Shown one piece after another: positions 1 through 8,391 of a DNA stretch of 41,267 nt; within the stretch, counting starts at the first letter, position 1, and each line of letters starts with the position of its first letter. This DNA comes from Caulobacter sp. (GTDB taxonomy: Bacteria; Pseudomonadota; Alphaproteobacteria; Caulobacterales; Caulobacteraceae): contig NZ_JAGIBH010000007.1 of NCBI RefSeq assembly GCF_017744445.1, forward strand, positions 182,358-223,624, read 5' to 3'. The notes under the pieces are model-generated. The model was not told where the DNA came from. It made no database searches and saw only the letters and a program-made list of their open reading frames with translations. The translations under genes were made by a program, and so were the position numbers.

Positions 1-1
1 C

Positions 2-166
2 GACGACGACCCGACAGGCCATGTCACCCAGGCCAGCTTCGACCTGACCGCCGCCTGGACGCCCAAGACGCTGAAGGACATCCAGCTGGACGCCTCGGCC
101 TATGTCGGCCTCAACCGCCAGACTCCGGACCTTGAGCTGGTCGTGGGTCTGGCCCACCGCTTCTGA
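2..166 (+). CDS. C-terminal end of a probable outer-membrane beta-barrel protein (partial)
   Basis: Only the last 54 codons are in the window; the reading frame is open from base 2 and ends in TGA at 164-166. The peptide alternates polar and hydrophobic residues, contains a strand-turn-strand pattern with NRQTPD in the turn, and ends VVGLAHRF. A terminal Phe after such a strand is the usual signal for insertion by the BAM complex. The ending resembles proteins annotated as phenol-degradation MetA-like transporters, but too little is present to assign the family. Its last 56 bases overlap the 3' end of the convergent MFS gene. Confidence 0.6.
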   Translation, partial: DDDPTGHVTQASFDLTAAWTPKTLKDIQLDASAYVGLNRQTPDLELVVGLAHRF

Positions 167-1517
167 TCGTCGCGGCGCCGACCAGGCCGGCCACGATCGC
201 CGCCGCCGCGCTGATGCCCATCACCCAGGGATAGCCGCCGCCGCCCGGCGCGAAATAGACGAGGCCCAGCACCGCCACGGCCAGCAGGCCGGCGATGCGG
301 GCGACGGCGTTGTTGATGCCCGAGGCGACGCCGGAGTGGCTGGACGGCACGGCCGCCATCACCGTGCTGGTCAGGGGCGCGACGCTGATGGTCATGCCGA
401 GCGCCAGCACCAGCAGCCCCGGCAGGACGCCGGTCCAGAAGCCGCTGGCGATCCACGGCAGGCCCAGCAGGGCAAAGCCCACGCCGGCCGTGATCGGTCC
501 GACCGTCAGCATGGCCCGCGCCCCGACCTTGTTGGCCGCGCGGCCGGCGAGCCCTGACAGCGTCCCCATCACCGCCGACAGCGGCAGCAAGGTCGCGCCC
601 GCCTCGGCCGCCTTGTAGCCGTGCCTGGCGATCAGCTCGTAGGGCAGGAAGAACATCGCGCCGGTCAGGCCGAAATAGAGGGCCAGGGTCAGCAGGTTGG
701 CGCCGCTGAAGGTCGGCGAACGGTAGAGCGACAGCGGCATCATCGGATGCGCCTCACGGCCTTGCAGCACGACGAAGCCGACGAGGATCGCGGCGCCGGC
801 GACGATGGCGCTCCAGACGGCGGGGCTGGTCCAGCCGCGCTCGCCGGCCGCCGTCAGGCCCCAGGTCAGGGCGCCCAGGCCGGCGGCCGCCAGGATCGCG
901 CCGCGCCAGTCCAGGTGCTGGACGTCCGGATCACGGCTTTCCGGCACGGCCTTCAGAGTCAGCCAGACGGTGGCGGCGGCGATCGGCAGGTTGATCAGGA
1001 AGAGGGCGCGCCACGACACCGCGTCGACCAGCCAGCCGCCCAACACCGGTCCCAGCGCGGCGGTCACCGCCCCAAACCCGGCCCAGGCCCCGATCATCGG
1101 TCCACGCCGCTCTTCGTCGAAGGCCGCGCCCAGGATGGCCAGGCTGGCCGGCACGACCAGGGCGGCGGCGACGCCTTGCAGGGCGCGGGCGGCGATCAGC
1201 CAGGCGATGGTTGGTGCGAGGGCGCAGGCTAGCGAGGCGAGGGCGAACAGGCTCACGCCGACCACGAACACCTTGCGCCGACCCCAGCGATCGCCGGCCG
1301 AGCCGCCGATCAGGACCAGCGACCCGAGCAACAGCAGGTAGGCGTTGACGATCCACTGGATCTCTTCCGGGCGCGCGGAAAGCGCCTGGCGGATCGTCGG
1401 CAGGGCGACGTTGACGACCGAGCCGTCGATGAAGGCCAGGCTGGAGCCCAGCACGGTCGCGGCCAGGATCAGCCGGCCGCGACCTGTGGAGATGGTTTCG
1501 TCCATGGCGTCGACCAT
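111..1517 (-). CDS. DHA2-type MFS drug efflux transporter
   Basis: Inner-membrane proton-coupled exporter of the EmrB/QacA type, 468 residues, predicted to cross the membrane about 14 times. Near the N-terminus it has the motif LAFIDGSVVNVALPTI, typical of DHA2 antiporters. Motif A, GDRWGRRKVF, lies between TM2 and TM3, and motif C, GPVLGGWLVD, follows in TM5. I chose the ATG giving MVDAMDET at 1517; MDET at 1505 is an alternative and neither has a strong Shine-Dalgarno. The frame stays open upstream to 1796, but that part lies inside rarD and looks non-coding. The start is 10 bases downstream of the rarD stop, so the two are probably co-transcribed. The C-terminus runs into the neighbouring barrel gene on the opposite strand. 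The substrate cannot be told from sequence. Confidence 0.9.
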   Translation of the reverse strand: MVDAMDETISTGRGRLILAATVLGSSLAFIDGSVVNVALPTIRQALSARPEEIQWIVNAYLLLLGSLVLIGGSAGDRWGRRKVFVVGVSLFALASLACALAPTIAWLIAARALQGVAAALVVPASLAILGAAFDEERRGPMIGAWAGFGAVTAALGPVLGGWLVDAVSWRALFLINLPIAAATVWLTLKAVPESRDPDVQHLDWRGAILAAAGLGALTWGLTAAGERGWTSPAVWSAIVAGAAILVGFVVLQGREAHPMMPLSLYRSPTFSGANLLTLALYFGLTGAMFFLPYELIARHGYKAAEAGATLLPLSAVMGTLSGLAGRAANKVGARAMLTVGPITAGVGFALLGLPWIASGFWTGVLPGLLVLALGMTISVAPLTSTVMAAVPSSHSGVASGINNAVARIAGLLAVAVLGLVYFAPGGGGYPWVMGISAAAAIVAGLVGAATIRSGGPDPRPAQGPESGG

Positions 1518-1527
1518 GGACCGGGCG

Positions 1528-2436
1528 TCAGGCTGGCGCCAGGGCTCGCGTCTTCTTCCAGGCCCCATAGGCGAAGGTCGCCACGCCCAGCCAGATGAAC
1601 ACAAACGACAGCGCCCGCAGCGGGGTGAAGGGCTCACCGAAGACCACGCCCAGGGCGAACTGCAAGGTGGGCGCGATGAACTGCAGGAAACCGACGGCGC
1701 TGAGCGGCAGGCGACGGGCCGACCAGGCGAACAGCGCCAATGGCGCGACCGTGGCCGGACCCGCCAGGGCCAGCAGGGCCGTGACACCCGCGCCACCGCC
1801 GAAGTGACCTTGGCCGCTCAATTGCAGGAACCAGACATAGGCCAGGCCCGGCAGCGCCAGATAGGCGCACTCGATGAAGAGCCCCGTCTGGGCGTCGGCC
1901 TTCACCTGCTTGCGCAGGATGGCGTAGGCGCAGAAGGTCAGGGCCAGACCCAGAGAGACGATTGGCAGATGGCCCAGGGCGATGGTCTGGATGGCGACGC
2001 CGACGGCGGCGAAGCCGATGGCGATCTTGCCCTCGGTTGTCAGGCGCTCGCGGAAGAGCAGGGCGCCAGCGGCCATGTTCATCAGCGGGTTGATGTAATA
2101 GCCCAGGCTGGCCTCGATCACGTGGCCGGCGTTCACCGCGAAGACGTAGATCGTCCAGTTGCTGAAGATCGCCGCTGTCGACAGCAGCAGTATCCCCAAG
2201 GTCTTGGGCTGGCGCAGCACCGCCGCGACCTGACCGCCCTGCTTGGCGATCAGGACGAGGCCCCCGGCCCACAGCACCGACCACAGCGAGCGGTGGGCGA
2301 TCATCTCCCAGGACGAGACGCCCAGGTTCGACAGCAGGTGGAAATACAGCGGCAGGAAGCCCCACAGCACGTAGCAGCCGACGCCGGCGGCATAGGCGGC
2401 GCGGCTTTCCGTGGAGGGGCTGGAGCTAGGCGGCAT
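1528..2436 (-). CDS. rarD: RarD-like EamA-family transporter
   Basis: Membrane protein of 302 residues with about ten hydrophobic segments. It matches the RarD branch of the drug/metabolite transporter superfamily: early GVGCYVLWGFLPLYF, then IAHRSLWS, NWTIYVFAVN and LGYYINPL, and a second EamA half ending FIWLGVATFAYGAW. RarD proteins are named from a chloramphenicol-sensitivity phenotype; their real substrate is not settled. It is the first gene of a leftward pair with the MFS exporter. The start is the ATG at 2436, followed by a short Ser/Pro-rich tail before TM1. Confidence 0.9.
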   Translation of the reverse strand: MPPSSSPSTESRAAYAAGVGCYVLWGFLPLYFHLLSNLGVSSWEMIAHRSLWSVLWAGGLVLIAKQGGQVAAVLRQPKTLGILLLSTAAIFSNWTIYVFAVNAGHVIEASLGYYINPLMNMAAGALLFRERLTTEGKIAIGFAAVGVAIQTIALGHLPIVSLGLALTFCAYAILRKQVKADAQTGLFIECAYLALPGLAYVWFLQLSGQGHFGGGAGVTALLALAGPATVAPLALFAWSARRLPLSAVGFLQFIAPTLQFALGVVFGEPFTPLRALSFVFIWLGVATFAYGAWKKTRALAPA

Positions 2437-2510
2437 GGCTCGGAGCGTTTCCCAGACGGGAGGATCACTGTCCGCCCGAAACTTGCGAAGCTTTCCCTAA
2501 ACCCGATCTT

Positions 2511-2621
2511 CCCGGCGAAAGCCGGGACCCAGATCTCAAAGCGCTTGGGCTGATTGGAAGGGCGCTGAGCTCATAGCGTCAGCCCCAGCGCCCTTCCATC
2601 TGGGCCCCGGCTTTCGCCGGG
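2511..2621. repeat. REP-type paired inverted repeat with nested stem
   Basis: The outer arms at 2511-2534 and 2598-2621 are 24-base inverted repeats with one mismatch. Each arm is itself a small palindrome (CCCGGC GAAA GCCGGG). Between them a second, perfect 12-base stem pairs 2556-2567 with 2586-2597 and directly abuts the right outer arm. The whole element could fold into one long interrupted hairpin. It lies between asd and rarD, both leftward. The arms share the CCGGCGAAAGCCGGG core with the element at 27992-28131. Confidence 0.85.
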
Positions 2622-2635
2622 GATACGGATATGAG

Positions 2636-3664
2636 TTAGGCCACGGCCTTGGACTTGATCAGGCCCTTGTCGTGCAGCAGCTGGGCGATCTGCACGGCGT
2701 TGAGCGCCGCGCCCTTGCGGAGGTTGTCGGCCACGCACCAGAGCGCGATGCCGTTGTCGACGGTCGGGTCGGTGCGGATGCGCGAGACATAGACCGGGAA
2801 CTCGCCGGCGCTTTCCTTCGGCGTCATGTAGCCGCCGTCCTCGCGCTTATCGATCACTTCCACGCCGTCGGCGTCGCGCAGGATCTCGCGGACGTCTTCC
2901 TCGTCCAGCGGGGTCTCGAACTCGATGTTCACGGATTCAGCGTGGCCGACCATGACCGGCACGCGCACGGCGGTGGCGGTCAGCTTGATCGCCGGATCCA
3001 AGATCTTCTTGGTCTCGGCCATCATCTTCCACTCTTCCTTCGTGTAGCCGTCTTCCATGAACACATCGATGTGCGGGATGACGTTGAAGGCGATCTGCTT
3101 GGTGAACTTCTTGGGCGGCGGGGCGCCCAGGACGAAGACGCCCTTGGTCTGGTCCCACAGCTCGTCCATGCCCTCTTTGCCGGCGCCCGACACCGACTGA
3201 TAGGTCGAGACGACGACGCGCTTGATCTTGGCTTCTGCGTGCAGCGGGGCCAGCACCACCACCAGCTGCGCGGTCGAGCAGTTGGGGTTGGCGATGATGT
3301 TCTTGGGCAGCTTGTCGACGGCGTTCGGGTTCACTTCCGGCACCACCAGCGGCACGTCCGGGTCCATCCGGAAGTGGCTGGAGTTGTCGATGACGATCGG
3401 ACCGGCCGCGCCGATCTTCTCGCCCCAGGCGGCCGAGATCGAGCCGCCCGCGCTCATCAGCACGATGTCGACGGTCGAGAAGTCGAACTGCTCCAGGTCC
3501 TCGCAGTGCAGGATCTGGTTGCCGAACGAGACTTCCACGCCGATGGATTTGCGGCTGGCGATGGCGTGCATCTTGTCCACGGGGAATTTGACTTCCTCGA
3601 GGATGTTGAACATCTCGCGGCCCACATTGCCCGTGGCGCCGACCACGGCGACCCGGTAACCCAT
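2636..3664 (-). CDS. asd: Aspartate-semialdehyde dehydrogenase
   Basis: NADPH-dependent reduction of aspartyl-4-phosphate to aspartate semialdehyde, the branch point to lysine/diaminopimelate, threonine and methionine; cytoplasmic. The protein has 342 residues, the normal family length. The nucleotide-binding motif GATGNVG is at residues 9-15. The catalytic cysteine is Cys129 in NPNCST, the substrate-site block SVSGAGKEG follows, and a later His is in the VMVGHAES block. The ATG at 3664 has a clear AGGAG eight bases upstream; the reading frame continuing above it to 4612 is not coding. It stands alone, 98 bases from the end of the upstream repeat-protein gene. Confidence 0.97.
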   Translation of the reverse strand: MGYRVAVVGATGNVGREMFNILEEVKFPVDKMHAIASRKSIGVEVSFGNQILHCEDLEQFDFSTVDIVLMSAGGSISAAWGEKIGAAGPIVIDNSSHFRMDPDVPLVVPEVNPNAVDKLPKNIIANPNCSTAQLVVVLAPLHAEAKIKRVVVSTYQSVSGAGKEGMDELWDQTKGVFVLGAPPPKKFTKQIAFNVIPHIDVFMEDGYTKEEWKMMAETKKILDPAIKLTATAVRVPVMVGHAESVNIEFETPLDEEDVREILRDADGVEVIDKREDGGYMTPKESAGEFPVYVSRIRTDPTVDNGIALWCVADNLRKGAALNAVQIAQLLHDKGLIKSKAVA

Positions 3665-3762
3665 CGCGCTCTCCTGAAACTGTCGTCCGCGCACCCCGCG
3701 GAGCGTGGTTCCCGTACGCCTCATGCCAGGCGCGCGCAAGGCGAGGAAAGCTGGCGTGGCCT

Positions 3763-5103
3763 TTAGGGCTTGGCTGGGGGCGCGGGCGGCGAGGCGTCGC
3801 TGAGGGTGAAGCTCATCGGCACGGTGATGCGCAGGCCGTCGACCGTGTCGCCTTCCTTGGTCCAGGGGTTCATGCGCATGACCGCGGCGGCCTTGATCGC
3901 GGCGGCGGCGAAGTCGAGGCCGGCCGGCGCCTCGCGGGCGGCCTGACAGTCGGTCAGTTCGCCCGTGGCGGTGACGGTGCAGGTCACCGCGCCCTCGCCG
4001 GAGCGCACGCCGGCCTTGACCGCCGCCTCGGGATAGACCGCGACCATGGCTTCGGGACCCAGGGTGCGAACCCAGCGCGGCTTGGTCAGTCGGCGCGCGT
4101 CGGGCGTGGCCGGATCGCGGAAGCGGAACGGCACGTCGATCTTCACGCGCTTGACCGCCTTGGCGTCCTCGGGCGCGAAGGTCAGGTGGAAGTCTTTGGC
4201 CAGGACCTTGGCGGCCTTGCCGAAGCCCTTGCCGCGCGGCAACTCGGAGATGACCTCGCAGTCGTCCAGCCCGCCGGTCTTGTCCAGCCCGCAGCGCAGG
4301 GCGGCCTGGCCCGAGGCGAGGCCGGCGGCCTCCTTGGGCCAGGCGGCGTCGACCGCCGCCTGGGTCGGGACGCGGGTCCACGGCGGGTCCAGCACGATCG
4401 AGGTGCTGCCCAGCAGCATGGACGGATTGGGCGCGCCCCAGTTGATCGGGATCGTCACCTTGCCGCCGGTCACGACCTGGCCGCCGCGGATCTTGGGCGT
4501 CATCAGGAACTGCGGGGCCAGCTGCAGGCCGGCCAGGCCGAAGTCGTAGCCCGCCGGCGACTCGCTGCGCACGAAGCAGTTCTGCAGGAAGCCCTCGACG
4601 GTAACCTGGCACTGGATCGTGGCCTTGCCGCCGATCCCGTCCTCGATGGCCTTCTTGGGAAAGACGTTGGCGATCTGGGCGCCGGTCGGCTTGCGCAGCC
4701 AGTCGGGATTGGCGTCGCCGGGAGCCAGGAACTCGAAGCTGGTCCGTACGGGTCGCCCGACCACCGAGGCTCCGGCGTCGTCCGTCGTCTTGATCCGCTC
4801 ATAGCCGACCACCGACAGCGCCGCCTGGCCAAAGCCCTGCCCGGCGGGATCCTCCTTGGCGATCTTGCAGTCGACCAGCTTGCCGCCCTGCGCCGCGACG
4901 CAATCCAGCGACGCCTTGCCAGTCACTTTCGCGCCCTTGGGGAAGGCGGCCTTCAGCTTGTCCTTGGGCGCGCGCACCTGGAAACGCGGTTTCCAGCCCT
5001 CGGTCTTGACCGGATCATCGTCGTCGTCATCGGCCCAGGCGGCATGGACGCAGAGGACGGAAAGGCCGGCGACAAGCAGCGTCGGCAGGAGCTTACGCGA
5101 CAC
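3763..5103 (-). CDS. Exported protein with four TonB C-terminal-like repeats
   Basis: A 446-residue protein with a signal peptide (SRKLLPTLLVAGLSVLCVHAAWA, cleavage before an Asp-rich run). The mature part is four tandem repeats of about 100 residues. Each has the pattern C-X10-C followed by a P-x-G-x-x-F-(G/A) block, seen near residues 65, 155, 255 and 370. That block resembles the TonB/TolA C-terminal fold, but there is no membrane anchor and no proline-rich spanning region of a true TonB. The regular cysteine pairs suggest a disulphide per repeat in the periplasm. I prefer the GTG at 5103, with AGGG upstream, because it places the signal peptide at the N-terminus; the longer frame to 5232 would overlap the polA start. 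It is divergent from polA. The function is unknown. Confidence 0.8.
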   Translation of the reverse strand: MSRKLLPTLLVAGLSVLCVHAAWADDDDDDPVKTEGWKPRFQVRAPKDKLKAAFPKGAKVTGKASLDCVAAQGGKLVDCKIAKEDPAGQGFGQAALSVVGYERIKTTDDAGASVVGRPVRTSFEFLAPGDANPDWLRKPTGAQIANVFPKKAIEDGIGGKATIQCQVTVEGFLQNCFVRSESPAGYDFGLAGLQLAPQFLMTPKIRGGQVVTGGKVTIPINWGAPNPSMLLGSTSIVLDPPWTRVPTQAAVDAAWPKEAAGLASGQAALRCGLDKTGGLDDCEVISELPRGKGFGKAAKVLAKDFHLTFAPEDAKAVKRVKIDVPFRFRDPATPDARRLTKPRWVRTLGPEAMVAVYPEAAVKAGVRSGEGAVTCTVTATGELTDCQAAREAPAGLDFAAAAIKAAAVMRMNPWTKEGDTVDGLRITVPMSFTLSDASPPAPPAKP

Positions 5104-5230
5104 GGTGAAACCCTGAGCAGCGGTCGGCGCGCGACCCCTTCGACGCTCGACCTTAAGTCGAGCATATGTCAGCCATTCGAGCCTCGCCAGAGGGTTTCCG
5201 ACACGCCCGGCGCCCCCTATGTTGCCGGCC

Positions 5231-8128
5231 ATGACCGACGTCGCCGCGCCCCCGCTTCCGAACGCTTCCGAACTGACCCAGGACGGCCCCGCCGTCCGGC
5301 TCTTCCTGGTCGATGGCTCGGCCTATCTGTTCCGCGCCTATCACGCGCTGCCGCCGCTGACCCGCAAGAGCGACGGCCTGCCGGTGGGCGCCGTCCAGGG
5401 CTTCTGCAACATGCTGTGGAAGCTGATGCGTGACATGCAGGGCGACACGCCCACGCACCTGGCGGTGATCTGGGACCACTCGGAGAAGACGTTCCGCAAC
5501 AGCCTGTACGACCAGTACAAGGCCCACCGTCCGCCGCCGCCGGAAGACCTGATCCCGCAGTTCCCGCTGGTGCGCGAGGCGACCCTGGCGTTTGGCGTGC
5601 CGGCCATCGAGCTGCCGGGCTACGAGGCCGACGACCTGATCGCCGCCTATGCCTGCAAGGCCCGCGAGGTCGGCGGCGAGGCGATCATCGTCTCGTCCGA
5701 CAAGGACCTGATGCAGCTGGTCGGCGACGGCGTCTCGATGTTCGACCCGATGAAGGGCCTGCGCATCGAGCGCGAGCAGGTGTTCGAGAAGTTCGGCGTC
5801 TATCCCGACAAGGTCGTGGACGTCCAAGCCCTGTGCGGCGACAGCGTCGACAACGTCCCCGGCGCGCCCGGCATCGGCATCAAGACCGCCGCCCAGCTGA
5901 TCACCGAATATGGCGACCTCGACACGCTGCTGGAGCGGGCGGGCGAGATCAAGCAGCCCAAGCGCCGCGAGACCCTGATCAACTTCGCCGACCAGATCCG
6001 CCTGTCGCGGGCCCTGGTGAAGCTGGATTGCGACACCCCGCTGCCCCAGCCGCTGGACGAGCTGAAGGTGCGCGAGCCCGACAAGGAAGTGCTGGCCGCC
6101 TTCCTCGAGCAGATGGAGTTCCGCACCCTGGCCCGCCGGGTCGGCGACGGCTCGGCCGCGGCGACGCCCGGCACGCTGGATCGCGCCCCGGCTGCCCAAC
6201 CCAAGGCGCCGGTCACTACCGTCTCGTACATGGGCGCGGCCGCCCGCGCCGCCGCCAATCCGGTGGCTGAGCCTGTCACGATCGATCACGCGTCCTATGT
6301 CTGCGTCCGCGACCTCGACACCCTGAAGGCCTGGGTCGCCAAGGCCACGGCCAAGGGCGTGGTGGCGTTCGACACCGAGACCGACGCGCTGGGCTCGGCC
6401 ACCGCCGGCCTGTGCGGCGTCTCGCTAGCCGTGGCGGCGGGCGAGGCCTGCTACATCCCGCTGAGCCACTGCGAGAAGGCCGACGGCCTGGCCTTCGAGG
6501 CTCCGGCCGACATCGAGCAGATCCCGCTGGCCGACGTAATCGCCACGCTCAAGCCGCTGCTGGAAGACCCTTCGGTGCTGAAGGTGGCCCAGAACGCCAA
6601 GTACGACATCGCGGTGCTGTCGCGGTTCGGGATCCAGGTGGCCCCGATCGACGACACCATGCTGATCTCCTACGTCTTGGAGGCCGGCCTGCACGGCCAC
6701 GGCATGGACGAGCTGTCGGAGCTGTGGCTGGGCCACAAGCCGATCCCGTTCAAGCAGGTGTGCGGCACGGGCAAGGGCCAGATCAGCTTCAAGCACGTGG
6801 CCTTGCCCGAAGCGACCGCCTACGCCGCCGAGGACGCCGACGTCACCCTGCGCCTGTGGGAGATCCTCAAACCCCGCCTGGCGCGCGAGGGCCTGGCGAC
6901 CGTCTACGAGACGCTCGAACGCCCGCTGCCGACCGTGCTGGCGCAAATGGAGAACAACGGCGTCCGCGTCGATCCCGAGGCGCTGCGCCTGCTCTCCAAC
7001 GAGTTCTCGCTGCGCATGGCCAAGTTCGAGGAGCGCGCCCAGGAGCTGGTCGGGCGTCCGTTCAACCTGGGCAGCCCCAAGCAGATCGGCGACGTGCTGT
7101 TTGGCGAGATGAACATGAAGGGCGGCAAGAAGACCGCCACCGGCCAGTGGTCGACCGACAGTGATGTGCTGGAAAGCCTCGCTTTGGAGCACGAGCTGCC
7201 GCGCGTCCTGCTGGACTGGCGCCAGCTGTCGAAGCTGAAGGGCACCTATACCGAGAACCTAATCGCGGCCATCGCCGAGAGCACCGGGCGGGTGCACACC
7301 TCCTACGCCCTGGCCGCGACGACGACGGGCCGCCTGTCCTCGTCCGATCCCAACCTGCAGAACATCCCCGTGCGCACCGAGGAAGGCCGCAAGATCCGCA
7401 AGGCCTTCGTGGCCGCGCCGGGCAATGTGCTGATCAGCGCCGACTACAGCCAGATCGAGCTGCGCCTGCTGGCCCATATCGGCGACATCCCGCAGCTGAA
7501 GAAGGCCTTCCAGGAAGGCCTGGACATCCACGCCATGACGGCCTCGGAGATGTTCGACACGCCGATCGAGGGCATGGACCCGATGATCCGCCGCCGGGCC
7601 AAGGCCATCAATTTCGGCATCGTCTACGGCATCAGCGCCTTCGGCCTGGCCAACCAGCTGGGCATCGGCCAGGGCGAGGCGGGGGCCTATATCAAGACCT
7701 ATTTCGAGCGCTTCCCGGGCATCCAGGCCTATATGGACGCGACCAAGGCCTTCGTGCGCGAGCACGGCTATGTCACGACGATCTTCGGTCGGAAGATCAA
7801 CATCCCCGACATCGAGGCCAAGTCCGCCGCCCATCGCCAGTTCGCCGAGCGCGCGGCCATCAACGCCCCGATCCAGGGCGCGGCCGCCGACGTCATGCGC
7901 CGGGCGATGGCCCGCATGCCCGCCGCGCTGGAAGCCGCCGGCCTTGAGGCCAGGATGCTGCTGCAGGTGCACGACGAACTGGTCTTCGAGGCTCCGGCCG
8001 CCGAAGCCGACCGCGCCTGCGAGGTGATCAAGGCGGTGATGGAGAAGGCTTCCGAGCCGGCCGTCGCCCTGTCGATCCCGCTGACCGTCGAGGCCCGCGC
8101 CGCCGCCAACTGGGACGAGGCGCACTAA
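5231..8128 (+). CDS. polA: DNA polymerase I
   Basis: A 965-residue repair and Okazaki-fragment-processing polymerase with all three domains. Residues 15-300 are the 5'-3' exonuclease/FEN domain (DGSAYLFRAYHA, the acidic clusters YEADDLIAAY and SSDKDLMQLV, and the H3TH element GDSVDNVPGAPGIG). Residues 350-550 are the 3'-5' proofreading domain, which appears active: FDTET with Asp381 and Glu383, NAKYD, and YAAEDADVT. The rest is the family A polymerase, with motif A DYSQIELRLLAHI (Asp738), motif B RRRAKAINFGIVYG and motif C VHDE (Asp915). The ATG at 5231 gives MTDVAAPP; an in-frame ATG at 5219 is also possible. No Shine-Dalgarno is evident, so the message may be leaderless or nearly so. Confidence 0.98.
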   Translation: MTDVAAPPLPNASELTQDGPAVRLFLVDGSAYLFRAYHALPPLTRKSDGLPVGAVQGFCNMLWKLMRDMQGDTPTHLAVIWDHSEKTFRNSLYDQYKAHRPPPPEDLIPQFPLVREATLAFGVPAIELPGYEADDLIAAYACKAREVGGEAIIVSSDKDLMQLVGDGVSMFDPMKGLRIEREQVFEKFGVYPDKVVDVQALCGDSVDNVPGAPGIGIKTAAQLITEYGDLDTLLERAGEIKQPKRRETLINFADQIRLSRALVKLDCDTPLPQPLDELKVREPDKEVLAAFLEQMEFRTLARRVGDGSAAATPGTLDRAPAAQPKAPVTTVSYMGAAARAAANPVAEPVTIDHASYVCVRDLDTLKAWVAKATAKGVVAFDTETDALGSATAGLCGVSLAVAAGEACYIPLSHCEKADGLAFEAPADIEQIPLADVIATLKPLLEDPSVLKVAQNAKYDIAVLSRFGIQVAPIDDTMLISYVLEAGLHGHGMDELSELWLGHKPIPFKQVCGTGKGQISFKHVALPEATAYAAEDADVTLRLWEILKPRLAREGLATVYETLERPLPTVLAQMENNGVRVDPEALRLLSNEFSLRMAKFEERAQELVGRPFNLGSPKQIGDVLFGEMNMKGGKKTATGQWSTDSDVLESLALEHELPRVLLDWRQLSKLKGTYTENLIAAIAESTGRVHTSYALAATTTGRLSSSDPNLQNIPVRTEEGRKIRKAFVAAPGNVLISADYSQIELRLLAHIGDIPQLKKAFQEGLDIHAMTASEMFDTPIEGMDPMIRRRAKAINFGIVYGISAFGLANQLGIGQGEAGAYIKTYFERFPGIQAYMDATKAFVREHGYVTTIFGRKINIPDIEAKSAAHRQFAERAAINAPIQGAAADVMRRAMARMPAALEAAGLEARMLLQVHDELVFEAPAAEADRACEVIKAVMEKASEPAVALSIPLTVEARAAANWDEAH

Positions 8129-8327
8129 GGGATTGATCAGTATTCGGAGCGTGTGTCGGCCCGCGCCGGCCGCGCCCCGTTCGCGCGCAGGTATTGATCG
8201 AACGCCTGCAACTTGTACGCAAGTCCTTGGATTTGTGACGGATTCTCGAAGGATCCTGCGACGTTCCGCCACAGTACAGTTAACAGCCCAGCAACCTTGT
8301 AGACCTCAAAGATGGCGGTGTGTTCGG

Positions 8328-8353
8328 TTGCACGGAGCCCAGGGGGCTAGCCT
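8328..8353 (+). promoter_or_regulatory. Candidate sigma-73 promoter for the chemotaxis receptor gene
   Basis: TTGCACG at 8328-8334 and GCTAGCCT at 8346-8353 are separated by 11 bases. This fits the Caulobacter housekeeping pattern as I recall it (TTGaCgS, 10-14 bases, GCTANAWC), with imperfect -10 agreement. It lies 38 bases before the GTG start. The rest of the 263-base gap after polA shows a CcrM-type GATTC at 8241-8245 and no gene. Confidence 0.4.
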
Positions 8354-8391
8354 GGTCCTGACCGAACCTCGCGAGAACCTTGGAGGCTGCG

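Noticed and set aside
2636..4612. Long leftward open frame continuing upstream of asd
   Set aside because: The part above 3664 overlaps the TonB-repeat gene in another frame, is Arg/Gly/Pro-rich and has no family features; asd has a good ribosome site at 3664.
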